64,000 bases of DNA from Prosapia bicincta (GCA_036971475.1 JBAIZL010000376.1:9962501-10026500), one strand, 5' to 3'. Positions 47,701-59,270 are shown, counted from the stretch's first letter. Made by a program: numbers and translations. The notes: generated by a model not told the origin, from the sequence alone.

Positions 47701-49379
47701 CGTTGGCGATGTCATACAAAGATCATTATTTTTGGGTTTTAACAGCAATATGCAAAATGGCCAATGCATTTCACTTTCTTAAATTAATTTCTACAAATCT
47801 TGCAAAATGTTACAGTTATCTTTCCAGCATCTAGTCTCTAGACGATTTTCTTCCAGTATTCTACTATCAAAACAAGCACCACATGTGTTAATGTTGGATC
47901 AAAAATTATTATGTGCAACTATTCAGTAACTCTTGTTTCTTTTATAATGTGCAATTCCTAATAATTCCTAACCAAGGATAGGTTTGACGTGCAACTGAAG
48001 GTATCGCCCAACTCATCGTGAACATTATACGAACAACTGATACTCGTATATAAAAGAATGGTGACGTGACAATTATTTTTGGGACGTATGAAAATAAAAA
48101 GATTTTTATAATTTTATAGAAAGTTTCTGAAGTGAAAACTTCTTTAGGCAGGTCTGTATTTTTTGTAATTCATAAAACAGTTTGCATCATAAGAACATTT
48201 TTCAATACATTTCCGAAAATAAACGGTTTTCTCTGAATATTTCCCATAGAGGTTATTTGGAGATTATGATTAAATAATTTACAAATTTTGTAAATGTTCA
48301 GAAATGTAATGAATTTTATTAAACTTCGTGATAACGTATGATTTCTTGACAGCTGTTAATATAGGTTACTTTTTTATCACATGCAACAAAAAAATAAGTT
48401 TCTTTCTGCAATATATGTCATTGTTGAAATGTTATTATTCAATATTATTTATTAGTTAGTAATAATAACTTTTATTTATATAAATCGTACTATACATGAA
48501 TTCAATATAATTATAATATTCAATATTATAATTTCAACTTTAACAGTAGAAAGCTCTCTAAGCGAGTCTATCATTACTATAGTTAAATTACACTGAATTG
48601 ATTTGATTAATTTTTTAATCATTAAATATTCCAACATCTATATAAACCTATTAGTTGACTCACGTGTTCACATTTGTGGCTACAAATTTTTAATGTTACG
48701 TTCATAAAAGATGTTACGTTCAAAAAAAAGCACTCGAAGAAACAGTTTTTTGTAAAATGTATTTCTGTAAATGGGAAGATGCTCTTCAGGGTGCTTTGGG
48801 ATCCCATCCCAATAAATAAAAAAATACTACAGCGTAACTTGTAAAACGACCAAAAACACAGAAGACAGTTTTCCTTTAGGCCTCTGTAACAATCTTTTGC
48901 ACAGATGAATGTCGTAGGAGCTATTTTGCTATAGTTTGCTATCAGGAGCCCAGATGTAGCAATGAACAAAACACAAAATGAAATTTTTAGTGATAAATGT
49001 TTCTCGTGATAGTTGCACAATAAGCGATAACGACGCTGTCTACTCTAGCCATGATTCCATTACATCTTGTAACAAGGATTAATAAAGGTCCAGGCTACAT
49101 TTACCTTACTCCTCCTACAACCCTATACATCGACAAATAGGTCTACGCATTCCATTATCAAACCTTTTCTTTCCCTTAGATCTCTTACCTCAGTAACGAG
49201 ACGTTACTAACAACCGCACAAAATGATCTCTTTCATAAAATTTCAAATGGTTATCCTTTAATAGTTTCAAATTAAGTTTACGATTTTAGGGGTACTTCAA
49301 ACCTGAATTTTTAACGAAAAACATTAAGTTTACGACTTACCGCTCAAGACATGTTCCACTACGGGATACTTCTTAAAAT
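47701..49379. other. No recognised feature
   Basis: AT-rich sequence. A 132-codon minus-strand frame at 48622-49020 has no recognisable domain, low coding-like composition and no splice support, so I leave it uncalled. Confidence 0.4.
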
Positions 49380-49860
49380 CGCTACCAGAGAGGGCGAGAA
49401 GCTAACGAAATGCTAATTACAACAGAAAGCGCCTTTAGCAGATCACGTTTTCAGATAAAATACAGTAAAAGTTAGGAAATAGCCGTGAAATATCTCCTCC
49501 CCTGAAAGCCTTACTATGCAAGGAGCCTTATCTGGTCTGAGATGTTATTGCCTTGCCGGAGTAACAGTAAAGTTTTATACAGACATTACGTCCAAGGAGG
49601 GAGAACTTAATGGGTCGCCACTTGGGGAGAGCGCAATAACCGTCAGTTTCCTTGTCTGTGTGACTGTGACGTCATCGGCACACTCCGGCCTTACTGATTC
49701 CGTACAATATATTCAATGGCTCTCCTTGCGTGCAAAAACATTTCGATATCAAGTTGTTTTCCTTTCTCTCGCTTTGATTAATAGCTTTCCTTTTTATGGC
49801 CTGATATTTCCTCTTTATGCGTCCCATTCCGCTTTCTTACAGTAATGCAGTTGACATAGA
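49380..49860. promoter_or_regulatory. Candidate regulatory island with a full CRE
   Basis: A distinctly GC-richer unique patch. TGACGTCA at 49667-49674 is a perfect CREB/ATF palindrome. A 109-codon plus-strand frame (49516-49845) spans it but has no recognised domain and mixed hydrophobic content without a signal-peptide pattern, so a regulatory reading is preferred over a gene. Both are uncertain. Confidence 0.3.
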
Positions 49861-50119
49861 AGGAAACATACAGCTTTGTAATATTATGAAGTTTTAGTAG
49901 CTTGATTTTACTGATTTGAAAAAGAAATACCTTTCACATTTTTAGGCTTGTGGAATAGCCCAGTACCGGGTCAAGAATATTAGCATGCTTCAGATTTGAC
50001 ACCTTTTATGCTAAAAATTGAGCTTAGTTTGTGAGCGAGGATAACAATTGAATAGCAACAAACACAAACTAACAATCAATAGTTCATTGTCTCAAATACC
50101 TCACAACTTTATTTTCTAG

Positions 50120-50640
50120 TGACAGCTTAGAATATGTGTAGTTACATTCATTGATGGTGATGATGACCTTATTACTGAAACTCATTATGAGTTAGTGTTA
50201 TTTATATTATATTGTTAGTGTTAGTGTTAATATTATATATTATATTGTTATAATATAGTGTTAGTGTTTACCAAATTATATTTCTTCTCTTTTTCTGAAC
50301 AGTATCTTCTCGAGTTTCTTCAACCCCCCCCCCCCCCAATTACACTCTGAATTTATGTAGTTATACTCACTGATGATGAAGATGACCTTATCATTGAAAC
50401 TTGTACAAAAAATAAATTATTTATTGTGAGTTAGTGTTTGATATTAATTGATTATACTTTTTCTTCTTTCTTTATAGTATCTCCTCGACTTTCTTGAAAC
50501 CCCACCCCGAACCCTGAATTTGTGTAGCTATACAGATTGATGATAATGACATTATAATTGAAACTCGTACAAGAAAATAAATTATCAATTTTGAGTTAGT
50601 GTTTGTTATTAATTAATTGTTCCTAAAATATTATTATAAA
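50120..50640. repeat. Three diverged direct repeats, about 165-220 bp, with a C14 run
   Basis: GTGTAGTTACATTCATTGAT at about 50137, ATGTAGTTATACTCACTGAT at 50355 and GTGTAGCTATACAGATTGAT at 50523 each start a block. It continues GATGAAGATGACCTTAT, then TGAAACT, and ends TGAGTTAGTGTT. Units two and three are preceded by AGTATCTYCTCGA and C-rich stretches, including C14 at 50324-50337. The CTGATGA...TGAAAC pattern again loosely recalls the hairpin modules. Confidence 0.75.
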
Positions 50641-51474
50641 ATTCAATTTTGCTTTTTTCACCTTCCTCTAATAGCCTGAACGTTTAACTAACGATCTTAT
50701 TATTTTAAAATTTGCAAATTAAAAAAAGTTTTTTGTTTAGTCATATTTTTTTTTAATATCTCATGACACTATACATTTTTTACATGCATGTGCACTCTCA
50801 TATAAAATTCCTATTAAGAATCATAAAAAAGTAACAGATTTTGAATTTAAAAACACAAAATTTTCATATTTGAGATCGGGTCTGTTTAATTATTTGCGGC
50901 ATTTTCCCCTATTTGGTTAATGACGAGTCCATATTAAAACAAATATGATTTTGAATAACAAATAATTATTTCAACTTTTCCTGCGTGGTAATCGATATTT
51001 TCAAACGTAATTCTAATCTCGATTGAGTGATGTAGTTAAAATGAAATCAAGTCCTTGAGTTGTTACGACTTTATCAACGTTATTTTTTTCAAAAGTTTGT
51101 TTAAATAAACTGAATGTCAAAAGAGTGGATTGAAACGGCGAACTGAAGAACGATTTGGAGCAGAAAAGACATCATCAGGGAGCCGTATTAATATTTCATA
51201 GATCAAATATTTAGAAAGAGCGGAGGTACGCGGAGAAGAGTTTGGCTAAAATTGGATTTTTAGGGAATCGCATCCCTTGGGGAAAATTATGAATGCTTGA
51301 ACAGTGGTAAAAATGTGTTTTACGAAAAATCCATTTCCTTAATAAAAACAATTTACCCAAGATAAAAAAATTAAATATAACAATGACCACTGTCTAAGAA
51401 CTGTTACATAACGAAAACATTTTCTGGATACATATCCAAATGAAACTGCTAAAGATAATAGAATATTCAAACTG

Positions 51475-51475
<1 letters not shown>
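50641..51475. other. No recognised feature
   Basis: AT-rich sequence; nothing assignable. Confidence 0.4.

Positions 51476-51542
<67 letters not shown>
51476..51542. repeat. (TA)n microsatellite, about 33 units
   Basis: A pure TA run. A minus-strand open frame across it (51339-51581) is a by-product. Confidence 0.97.
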
Positions 51543-51547
<5 letters not shown>

Positions 51548-52369
51548 CTTGATCGTTGAACTTCTCTGAATAATTATTCAAAAATATTTGCCCAAGGTAT
51601 TGTGTTAGTAATTTATTTTTATTTTCACATCAAAATTGTGTAAACCAATACATTTACGCTAAATGACAAATTATAAAAGACGCCTTCGAAATAAATGTTT
51701 TAGAGAGAAGGACATGAAACTTTAAGGGATTTTTTGTATTATATCTGCAAACTAAGCAAGTATATTTTAAAATTAAAATTTTTAGAGAAAAAGTTTGCAA
51801 TTTCCCATGAGACAATAGAATGTTTAGTGAATCTGTTTGAGAATGTTATTATATATTTTGTTAGTGGGAGATGTATAGACTATATAATTATTTATAAATA
51901 TTAGGTCAGTATAATTTATTGAAAAGTTTATATACATCACTCTGCACTGAAAGTAGTTATTGTATATAACAAATGAGGGCAAAGAAAAGTGATCGTTTCC
52001 CAAATTTTGAGCAAGGGAAAAACTATCAACTGATATTTAATTGCTGTAATTAAGTTTAGTGATTGCCACCAGGGGCACTAATGTTTTATCCAATGTGTCT
52101 GTGCATTTTAAGTTAGCCTTTCTAAAATGGTTTGAAAATAACTGCAGCGAATGTTTATAACACTCCAGAGAAGTTACCCAAAACGTACTCTGAGAGAAAT
52201 CTCGCGATAGATATAAAGAGATATGTAGCCTACAAAGTTTTCTAAAATTTGAAAATGTTAGATAGAAATAACGTGACATTACAGATATTTCAAAATAAAC
52301 GAAGAAATCAAATTTAAAAACAATCAAAATTTCACGAAACATGTCAATCTGAATTGTAAATTAATATAG

Positions 52370-52994
52370 CCTCCCAACCACATAAACGTTTTATTTAAAT
52401 CCTGATGTACATTTCCACTGCAAATCATCTTCAAAGAAAGTTATACAAGACTAACCGAGAAATAGCAGTTATAAACAGTATAAAATCTCAAGATTATTAT
52501 AATCTAAAAGTCAATAAAGGTAGTACCATTTTAATAAATAAGTAAAGAACATTATGGTAATAGGGTAAATAATTTGATAACAGAAGAGATTTTTTATAAA
52601 ATTAAGAAATAATCCAATAAATAAACTTGTAAAAAAACGGGAAACGGATAAAACATTGTAATTTAATGACACTTAAAAATGACAAAGTTATTGTCTCAAA
52701 CGCCGTTTTACTAAAGTTATTGTCTCCCAAAAATACATAAAGATAAATTGTGTTTCCTAACCAACTTATACATTCTTTCAAAATGGTTAATTAAAATATT
52801 TGAAAATATGTTCTAATACAGATTCATATTCCGTAAAAAAACGGGAGGGTTTATAGAAAAAAAATTAAAGGAAGATGAGGTTTTTGTTTCTTTTAAAAAG
52901 GATTAATCTTGTAGTAATTTCCTTTGAAGAAGATTGCTTTGCAGTAGAAATGTGCATCACGATTTGCATAAAGCGCCTATGTGGTTAGATTTTA
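52370..52994. mobile_element. Foldback element related to family B, diverged
   Basis: The left arm (CCTCCCAACCACATAAACG, GATGTACATTTCCACTGCAA, ATCATCTTCAAAG) is the inverted counterpart of the right arm (CTTTGAAGAAGATTGCTTTG, CAGTAGAAATGTGCATCACG, GCGCCTATGTGGTTAG). The arms are about 75-90 bp and the middle is AT-rich and non-coding. Possible target duplication TTAATATAG (52361-52369) and TTAATATATAG (52995-53005). The module core is UUGAAGA...GAAA, i.e. the first C is lost, so this is an older copy. Confidence 0.6.
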
Positions 52995-53005
52995 TTAATA
53001 TATAG

Positions 53006-53993
53006 TAAAAATGTACACTACAGTCGCTTCAAGTTATTAATGGCAATCTGAACGTTAAAATTGTAGTTTTTTATTTGATTAACCTCTCTAACTCACGATT
53101 ACGTTTTTGAGGTAATTTGTATTGTCATCAAAGTTAAGACTGTTAATTAAATATTTATATTACGGGCTTAAGGTTGAGATTTTTTTATTTCATCATGGAG
53201 AAAAATACCGTTTATAACTCATATCGAAAATTTATTTCCAGTCCTTAATGGAATTTTCGTAAAATATGATCCCGCACCAGAGGTCACTTTCGGTGCTAAT
53301 ATAATGTTTATATTTAAACATATATTTAATATATGTTTATATATAATTAAATATAATGTTTAAATAAATAAATGTTATTTTTTTAAAAATTTGTCTGGCA
53401 AAGCTTCGCACGATATGTGTATTTAACACGGCATAGATATAATTTAAAATAACCTGTACAAAAGTCGACCAAACATTTAACATCGACGCATATCTAGACA
53501 GACGTCTGACGGCTATTTTTAAAAACCGACACAGATATGCCCTCAGGCTTTTGGGTATTCACAAACACTTCGAAGATACCCAAATAAAGTACATACATGT
53601 TTGTAACTGTTCTGAAAGAACAGAACTGTAGTAAAACTAGACGATAAAATTTCTTTTCGCTGTCTTGGGACCAGGTTTCTCTGAAATATCGCCGCATCGG
53701 ACATGTTTGCAAGTGAATGTCGAGCACGCGACCTGTCGGAATAAATCTGAAACTTTGGCAAGCGCTAAAACGACTGAAATTTAGTGATTCGTGAAATGAA
53801 ACGGATCCGTGACGGTGGCGTTATTTTAGAGGCGACTATTCGTGGCGCTTCTATTTATACGGGATGCCAGGCGCTTCTGGGACAAATTGCCACACGCCCA
53901 CACTCTTATTGTTTTAACACTGGCATACCTGGCGTCTAACGATGGTGCCAACGTATCGGCTGCGAAGTCGCTTCGACCTTTAACTACATACCT
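53006..53993. other. Unique stretch with a GC-richer island
   Basis: The island at about 53640-53990 is non-repetitive and has no recognised coding content; overlapping minus frames at 53494-53761 lack support. A perfect palindrome TGTTCT-GAA-AGAACA lies at 53608-53622. An AAACATATATTTAATATATGTTTATAT palindrome lies near 53315-53341. Confidence 0.4.
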
Positions 53994-54379
53994 GAATTAC
54001 TTTTGAGCTATTTTTTCTTTAATTACTTCTATTAGTTCACATTCTCCTTATACATATATTGTTCAAATTTCAAATCGTCCATAAAATACTTTTTATTCGT
54101 TCACTCAAGTTCTAATACACTTTTTAAAACTTGTAGTGGATGGCACTTGATGTTAATACAGTTTTCAAATATTAAATCATCAATTAAATTTAATGAATTA
54201 ATTTTATTTTTTAATGGGAAAAACAGTTTTCACAAAAGGGACAAAGTAATGTAGTTATTTCATCCCATTTGCCTTAAAATAAGTGACAACATATGATTTC
54301 ATAAAGCAGTTGATTTTATATTATAGGATATGTGGTAGGACAGCTGTTTTAAGGCATAGGTTATGTTAATTTATTTACA
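53994..54379 (+). repeat. Dispersed repeat family D, copy 2, left part (split by insertion)
   Basis: Matches 58365-58725 along TTCTATTAGTTCACATTCTC, TTTTTAAAACTTGTAG, TTTCACAAAAGGGACAAAGT, TTAAAATAAGTGACAACATA and GGACAGCTGTTTTAAGGCAT. Its right part resumes at 55601-55690 (AATTATTTAATAAAAAGTAA, TTTTCTTTGTTGACC), as in the continuous copy 1 at 30260-30310. The intervening 1.2 kb is a piggyBac-like insertion. Confidence 0.85.
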
Positions 54380-54383
54380 TTAA

Positions 54384-55596
54384 CCCCTTTGATCTCAAAG
54401 TCCCAAAATATTTTTTTTTTTAATAGAATATAATCGGTAAAATAATTCTTGCATATAATAAAGCATTCGTAATGAACTCCTTTACAAAGTTATAGTACTT
54501 AAAGGCACTTCTAGTTCGATTTAGCAACTCTGTTACAGTTCAAACTTGATGACTGTAGCTGCTCAGCGACAAGTGCCGCGTCAGCTATCATTTTAGTGAG
54601 TAGTGAGCGAATGGTTTGTTTGTTACTCACAATTTTGTTGTGAAGTTGATCTTTTTGTTTGGAAGTTTAGTATTTACATTGTTTACAACAAGCTTATTAT
54701 TGTTTGTAGCGGGTTTTGTTAGTGTATGTAATTTCTAGTTTATATAACATACAAATCTTTTTTCCTGACAATAAGACAACATAAAACATTTTATTATAGC
54801 TAAAGTAGAATTCAACAACTTAAAGCAACTGTGGCGTAAATGTTTATATTAATTAAAACAACCTCTCTCCACAAATTCAACAAATTGTATTTTAACCTTA
54901 TGTACATTTCGACTACAAAGTAATCATCTTCAGAGGTATTTTTACAAATAACTGTTATTTGTAAAAATACCTCTGAAGATGATTACTTTGTAGTCGATAT
55001 GTACATAAGGTTAAAAGACAATTTGTTGAATTTGTGGTGAGAGGTTGTTTTAATTAATATAAAGTAGAATTATTCGTGTTTATTTTGAAATTTTAAAAGT
55101 GACTTAGGCCTAATTAATTACTTTTATTATTTTACATTATTATGTAATTTTTTGCAATGTTGTGCTGTGGAACTAAATATGCACTTTTAAGTTATAAACC
55201 TTTATCTCCGTTATTTAAAGATATAACTAAGCGAAAATTTGGAAAAAAACTCATTTTTATGTGTATGAAGACAAATTGCTTTTACATAGGAATTGACTTT
55301 TAATTTTATATACTTTGTATAAAATGGTATCAGAAACGTTTGAAAATTTTTTTTAGAGAGTAACATTTTTCTCATATTTTTATGCATGTTTATTATAACT
55401 CTAGGTCTAAGTTATTATTATAACTCTAAGTGTATGTTATAGTAGAGTCTTAGAGAAGTAAATTTTAAAAAAATAATCATGAAAATCCATTGATAAATAA
55501 AAATTTAGTATAGTTTTGTCAAAGCACTACATTTTCTATAATTCCTGGTCGTGACTGAACTAGATAGTGATGCAAAAAGTCCCAGGATCAAAAGGG
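54384..55596. mobile_element. piggyBac-like non-autonomous element, 1213 bp
   Basis: Flanks are TTAA (54380-54383) and TTTA (55597-55600, a one-base decay of TTAA). The ends are CCCCTTTGATC at the left and the complement of GATCAAAAGGG at the right. TTAA targets and CCC-starting inverted ends are piggyBac hallmarks. It sits exactly between two parts of a family D repeat that are joined in the copy at 30015. There is no transposase frame. It carries a family B foldback at 54813-55060. Confidence 0.75.
54813..55060. mobile_element. Foldback element family B, near-perfect palindrome with 12-bp duplication
   Basis: The arms of about 100 bp (TTAATTAAAACAACCTCTCT...ACCTTATGTACATTTCGACT and complement) meet at a 2-4 nt centre near 54957. 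Flanks are TAAAGTAGAATT (54801-54812 and 55060-55071, sharing one base with the insert end). Each arm has a module: minus 54907-54933 (CTGAAGA, T, GATTAC/GTAGTC, GAAA) and plus 54973-54999 (same, with GATA). The unpaired left end CAACTGTGGCGTAAATGTTT is shared with the copy at 31751. Confidence 0.8.
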
Positions 55597-55600
55597 TTTA

Positions 55601-55690
55601 TACTAATTATTTAATAAAAAGTAACTAAAATTAAAATTTTCTTTGTTGACCTAAGAAGGAATTGGCTTTAAACCATGTTTGTTAATATTA
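55601..55690 (+). repeat. Dispersed repeat family D, copy 2, right part
   Basis: AATTATTTAATAAAAAGTAA, TTTTCTTTGTTGACC and GAATTGGCTTTAAA match 30268-30345 and complete the repeat interrupted at 54380. Confidence 0.8.
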
Positions 55691-57061
55691 CTTGTTCATA
55701 CTAATCCTCTACTTTATTCTTACTAAACCTCTCAGGGTTTTTAATTTTAGAAAAAGCGAATTTATTTTTTAAGAAAAGTAAATAATCGTCATTATTGCTG
55801 GTCAGGTTTGGGACGATGAGGAACATGATTTGGTTTCGTTTGAGCTGACCTGCCAATCTGACCATTGTCGCCTATCAATGGTAGTAAATAGTTTATCATA
55901 ATAAATAAAAAATTATTTACATGGCCTGGGGAACCCGAAAGAACTGGTTTAGGTTCCAGGATAAAATACTCGAAATAGATGTGATTCTCTCTATACCTCG
56001 GAGGTGTTTACGCGTTAATAACGCATTCATTCATAAAACAGTAAAGGAAGTCAGGTAGAGAAGAAGGGGAATATTGGTCTCCTGGAATGAACTGAATCTT
56101 GTACAGGAAGTGGCATGCTTTTACTGGGGTAGAAAAGAGGTTAAAATCTACCTGCTGGGGTAACAGGTAATTGGAGGCTGATCTACTTGCTAGCCTAATT
56201 AAAATAGACCAGTAACAAAAAAATTCAGTAGAAAACATAACTAAATTAGAAATACTATAAACTAAACATACTGGCCATAAGCGAGGTGAGGAAGAAACTC
56301 TGCCGAAACTTACCTGAAAAAAGAAATAATTTATATAACAATCAATTATATATTTCACACGTTATAATACAATTCATCAATGTTCTGACTTTTATAATTG
56401 CTACTCCGATTATTAATAAAACAACTTTGTCATCTAAAACACATAAGCACTTATCTTACCACGTAATTTATATAATAGTTGAAACATTTTTTTTTAACAT
56501 AATATAAAATGACACAATACTTTATACTTTGACAGATGATACGTATGATGCCGTACCCAATATTGAGGGACACTAATATTATTATTTAAGCGTCACAAAG
56601 GAATAACAATCTTTGAGTACTTGTCAATTTTGATTAGTGGTAGCAATAGCACGGGAAGATTAACTTAAATGAAAACTGTCAAAAACGGCAGTGTTTTGTT
56701 AGAAACATATTTTCCGTCCCCTTAGTCGAGCGAGTTATGAGAGTGCGTATGTGTGTCTAAGAGCGAGCGTGCGTCTGAAACAGGTATCAAGATGAGATCA
56801 CAGAGTTTCTGAAAGCTTACTGATAAGATTCTAGTAAGAACCGCGATAGAATCATGACATAGGCAATGACGTAGACGGACTGCTCTATAAGGGTCACAAA
56901 GAGGCGACTTCATTCTAAATCATGCAGGTATTTATAGGAATTGTAAAAACCTCAACTACCCATAAAAATCGAAAGCCTTGAAAAGTAGTAATAGGCTAGT
57001 AATGACTAGAAAATGTAAATTGGTTAGAACATCCAGTATTTAGAGTAAGAAACTGCAATGA
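55691..57061. other. No recognised gene
   Basis: AT-rich. Apart from the ratchet-like site, the minus-strand frame 56008-56358 and the plus-strand frame 56286-56507 are unsupported. Confidence 0.4.
56308..56325 (-). promoter_or_regulatory. Candidate recursive (ratchet) splice site
   Basis: On the minus strand the sequence TTTCTTTTTTCAG is directly followed by GTAAGTTTC, i.e. a pyrimidine-rich acceptor fused to a perfect donor with no exon between. This is the zero-length exon arrangement known for stepwise removal of very long introns in insects. The visible proline-rich gene is on the same strand, 40 kb downstream in the direction of transcription, and has long introns. A real but unseen exon starting here is the alternative. 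Confidence 0.4.
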
Positions 57062-57295
57062 ATTGTGGAATAGGGAAGAAATATAAAGATATTAGGCGAA
57101 TAAAAAAAAGTAAACGTAATAAAATATGAGGGAAAGAATGATAGGCGAATATAAAGAAGGTAAACGTAACAAAATATGAGGAAAAGAATGATAGGCGAAT
57201 AAAAAGAAGGTAAACGTAACAAAATATAAGGAAAAGTAAGATAGGCGAATAAAAAGAAGGTAAACGTAACAAAATATGAGGGAAAGAATGATTAA
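57062..57295. repeat. 50-bp tandem repeat, about 4.5 copies
   Basis: GTAAACGTAAC recurs at 57110, 57160, 57210 and 57260. The unit is ATAGGCGAATAAAAAGAAGG plus TAAACGTAACAAAATATGAG and GGAAAGAATG. Purine-rich on plus. Overlapping minus-strand frames here are repeat artefacts. Confidence 0.95.
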
Positions 57296-57539
57296 AGAAC
57301 TGAATAAAAATGAAAAATTGTTAAAGACTAACACAATATATAATCCCAAGTCAATGCGGGTAACGGATTAGCATCCGATTATTAATAGCTTTTAAAACTA
57401 ATGTACTGTATTACATTTGTTGTACCGTCGCCGTCGTCCTTATTAACTGAACTTGTAAATAAGGAAACTGGCACTCTGACCCATAGCCACCTGTAGGCTC
57501 TCTACTATATGCTGTGTAATTTATTAAATTATACCCAGC

Positions 57540-57960
57540 CCGTGAATACATTGACGGAGACATGCTAAAAAGGGAGACTAATGTGTTTATGGCGTTATCT
57601 AACGGATTGTATAAATAACATGGGATCAGTTTTGTGATTAAGTATAGTCTTTAATAGCAAGCCAAGAACGTTTGCCAACGACATGTGTACACTCTGTTAA
57701 CATGAGAAATGAGTAGGCGCGCGTAAAGAGTCCAATTAACTGACGGCTATTAATTTTTAATGCTTTTGCGTCAGTAGTTGAACAGAGAAACTTTTATCCT
57801 TCGTTTGTTAAATTATTTTATTTTCCGATCGGAGGTTCTTCTCTTTATCTGCACGCTTTGCGGAACTAAATGATGAGTGCTAAAACCTCTCCGTTGGCGT
57901 TGTTTGTATTAACTTTTGTATAATAACAGTTGGCTCTGGCGGAGGTAGAGAATAGATTAA
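57540..57960. promoter_or_regulatory. Candidate conserved non-coding island
   Basis: A less AT-rich, non-repetitive patch with TGACGGCTATTAATTTTTAA, TAGGCGCGCGTAAAGAG and GTCCAATTAACTGAC. It has no open frame of note. The enhancer suggestion rests on composition and homeodomain-type cores only. Confidence 0.25.
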
Positions 57961-58364
57961 AAGCAGATTACTGGTACATTCTTTAACAAAAAGAATAACT
58001 TTACTACAAAAATTGCACTATTCTCGATGAGTAAATTATATTGCGTTACATTCTAGTAACACAACACAGCTGTCCTGAACAAAAAAAGCCAACAAAGTTT
58101 CTTAAATGGAACTGAAATTTTTCATGACAGTGCGGTAGTAAAAGCAACATATCAGCAGATATCGACGGTAAAGGAGAATTCATAAAAACAAGAAATCAGA
58201 TCTACTTGCAAACTAAAAGACTACCTTTTTACAAAAAGGGACCCTACTATTAATTAATTAAAAGTATTAATTATTTTTTTACAAAAATTATGCTATAAAA
58301 TGTTTAAATCAGAAGTTTCTATTACAAGTGGCGATATTAAATCAATATTTTACTGTCATTCAAT

Positions 58365-58725
58365 TCCTTCTATTGGTTCACACTCTGCTATATATCGTGT
58401 ACACATTTTTAATCGTTAATCACGTTTGTATTCATCCAATCAAGTTCAAAAAGATTTTTTAAAACTTTTAGGGGAGGACAATTGATATTATTACAGTTTT
58501 TTCAAATAATTAATTAATTGAATTTTACTAATTAATATTAGTTCTATATGGGAGAAAAAATTTTCTCAAAGGTACAAGGTATGCAAAATGATTAATCATC
58601 TCATTTGACTTAAAATGAGTGTTAACATGATTTCGTAAAACATCTGACTTCATGTTATAGGTCATTTGGTAGAACAGCAGTTTTAAAGCATAGGCTATGT
58701 TACTTTATTTAAAGATAAAAATAAC
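58365..58725 (+). repeat. Dispersed repeat family D, copy 3
   Basis: Starts TTCAATTCCTTCTATTGGTT and CACACTCTGCTATATATC, continues with the full central part (GGGAGGACAATTGATATTAT, GGTACAAGGTATGC, TGACTTAAAATGAGTGTTAA) and ends AGCATAGGCTATGTTACTTT. It lacks the AATAAAAAGTAACTAAAA tail seen in copies 1 and 2. Confidence 0.8.
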
Positions 58726-58869
58726 ATTTTTGTCAAATTTAGCGTACGGATTCAGATGCTTAAAGAAAGCTTGAAACCTATTTTATATAAACCGATTTCT
58801 CTTCTCCAGTCACAAATCGCTCTCCAAAAATATGTGACGACCGGAAAAATAAAAAACTTCCCAATCGCC

Positions 58870-59147
58870 TTATAAAACACAAACCTTCTGTGGGCCGGGG
58901 TTTTCGTATTCCCTAGTGTAAGTTAGTCTTTCTCCAGGGGGTGTGAAATAGGGCATGTCTCTTGTGGCGGGGATAAAAACAATGGAATCGATTTAAAGTC
59001 AAATCAGGCCCGCCGCTCTGGGACGCGAACGGGAGCCTAATCGGATTTCACCGCTGTCGGCGCTCACTTTGTAACCAACACGGTCTGTGCTCTGCGTCTG
59101 ATCGAATTTAAACTTCGTATTTTTACGAAATACAAATTGAGTAATGA
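58870..59147. promoter_or_regulatory. Candidate conserved non-coding island
   Basis: A GC-rich unique patch (GGGCCGGGGTTTTCG, CAGGCCCGCCGCTCTGGGAC, CACCGCTGTCGGCGCTCAC) with no supported exon. It ends at a 61-bp tandem duplication. The function is unknown. Confidence 0.25.
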
Positions 59148-59270
59148 AGCGATCGCGGGGTACGACGAGAATTTTATCTGCAAGTGTTTCCCGCACTATT
59201 TACAAGCTAGCGATCGCGGGGTACGACGAGAATTTTATCTGCAATTGTTTCCCGCACTATTTACAAGCTA
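59148..59270. repeat. 61-bp direct tandem duplication
   Basis: AGCGATCGCGGGGTACGACG at 59148 and again at 59209, each followed by AGAATTTTATCTGCAA, then GTTTCCCGCACTATTTACAA. Only one base differs, so it is recent. Confidence 0.95.

Noticed and set aside
48622..49020. 132-codon minus-strand ORF
   Set aside because: Longest non-repeat frame after the exons, but Cys/Phe-rich composition matches AT-rich non-coding translation, and no domain, splice site or homologue is recognised.
51339..51581. 80-codon ORF with an Ile-Tyr run
   Set aside because: Made by the (TA)n microsatellite.
57024..57349. Three overlapping minus-strand ORFs rich in Phe and Leu
   Set aside because: They are three frames of the same 50-bp repeat; hydrophobicity comes from the T-rich strand.
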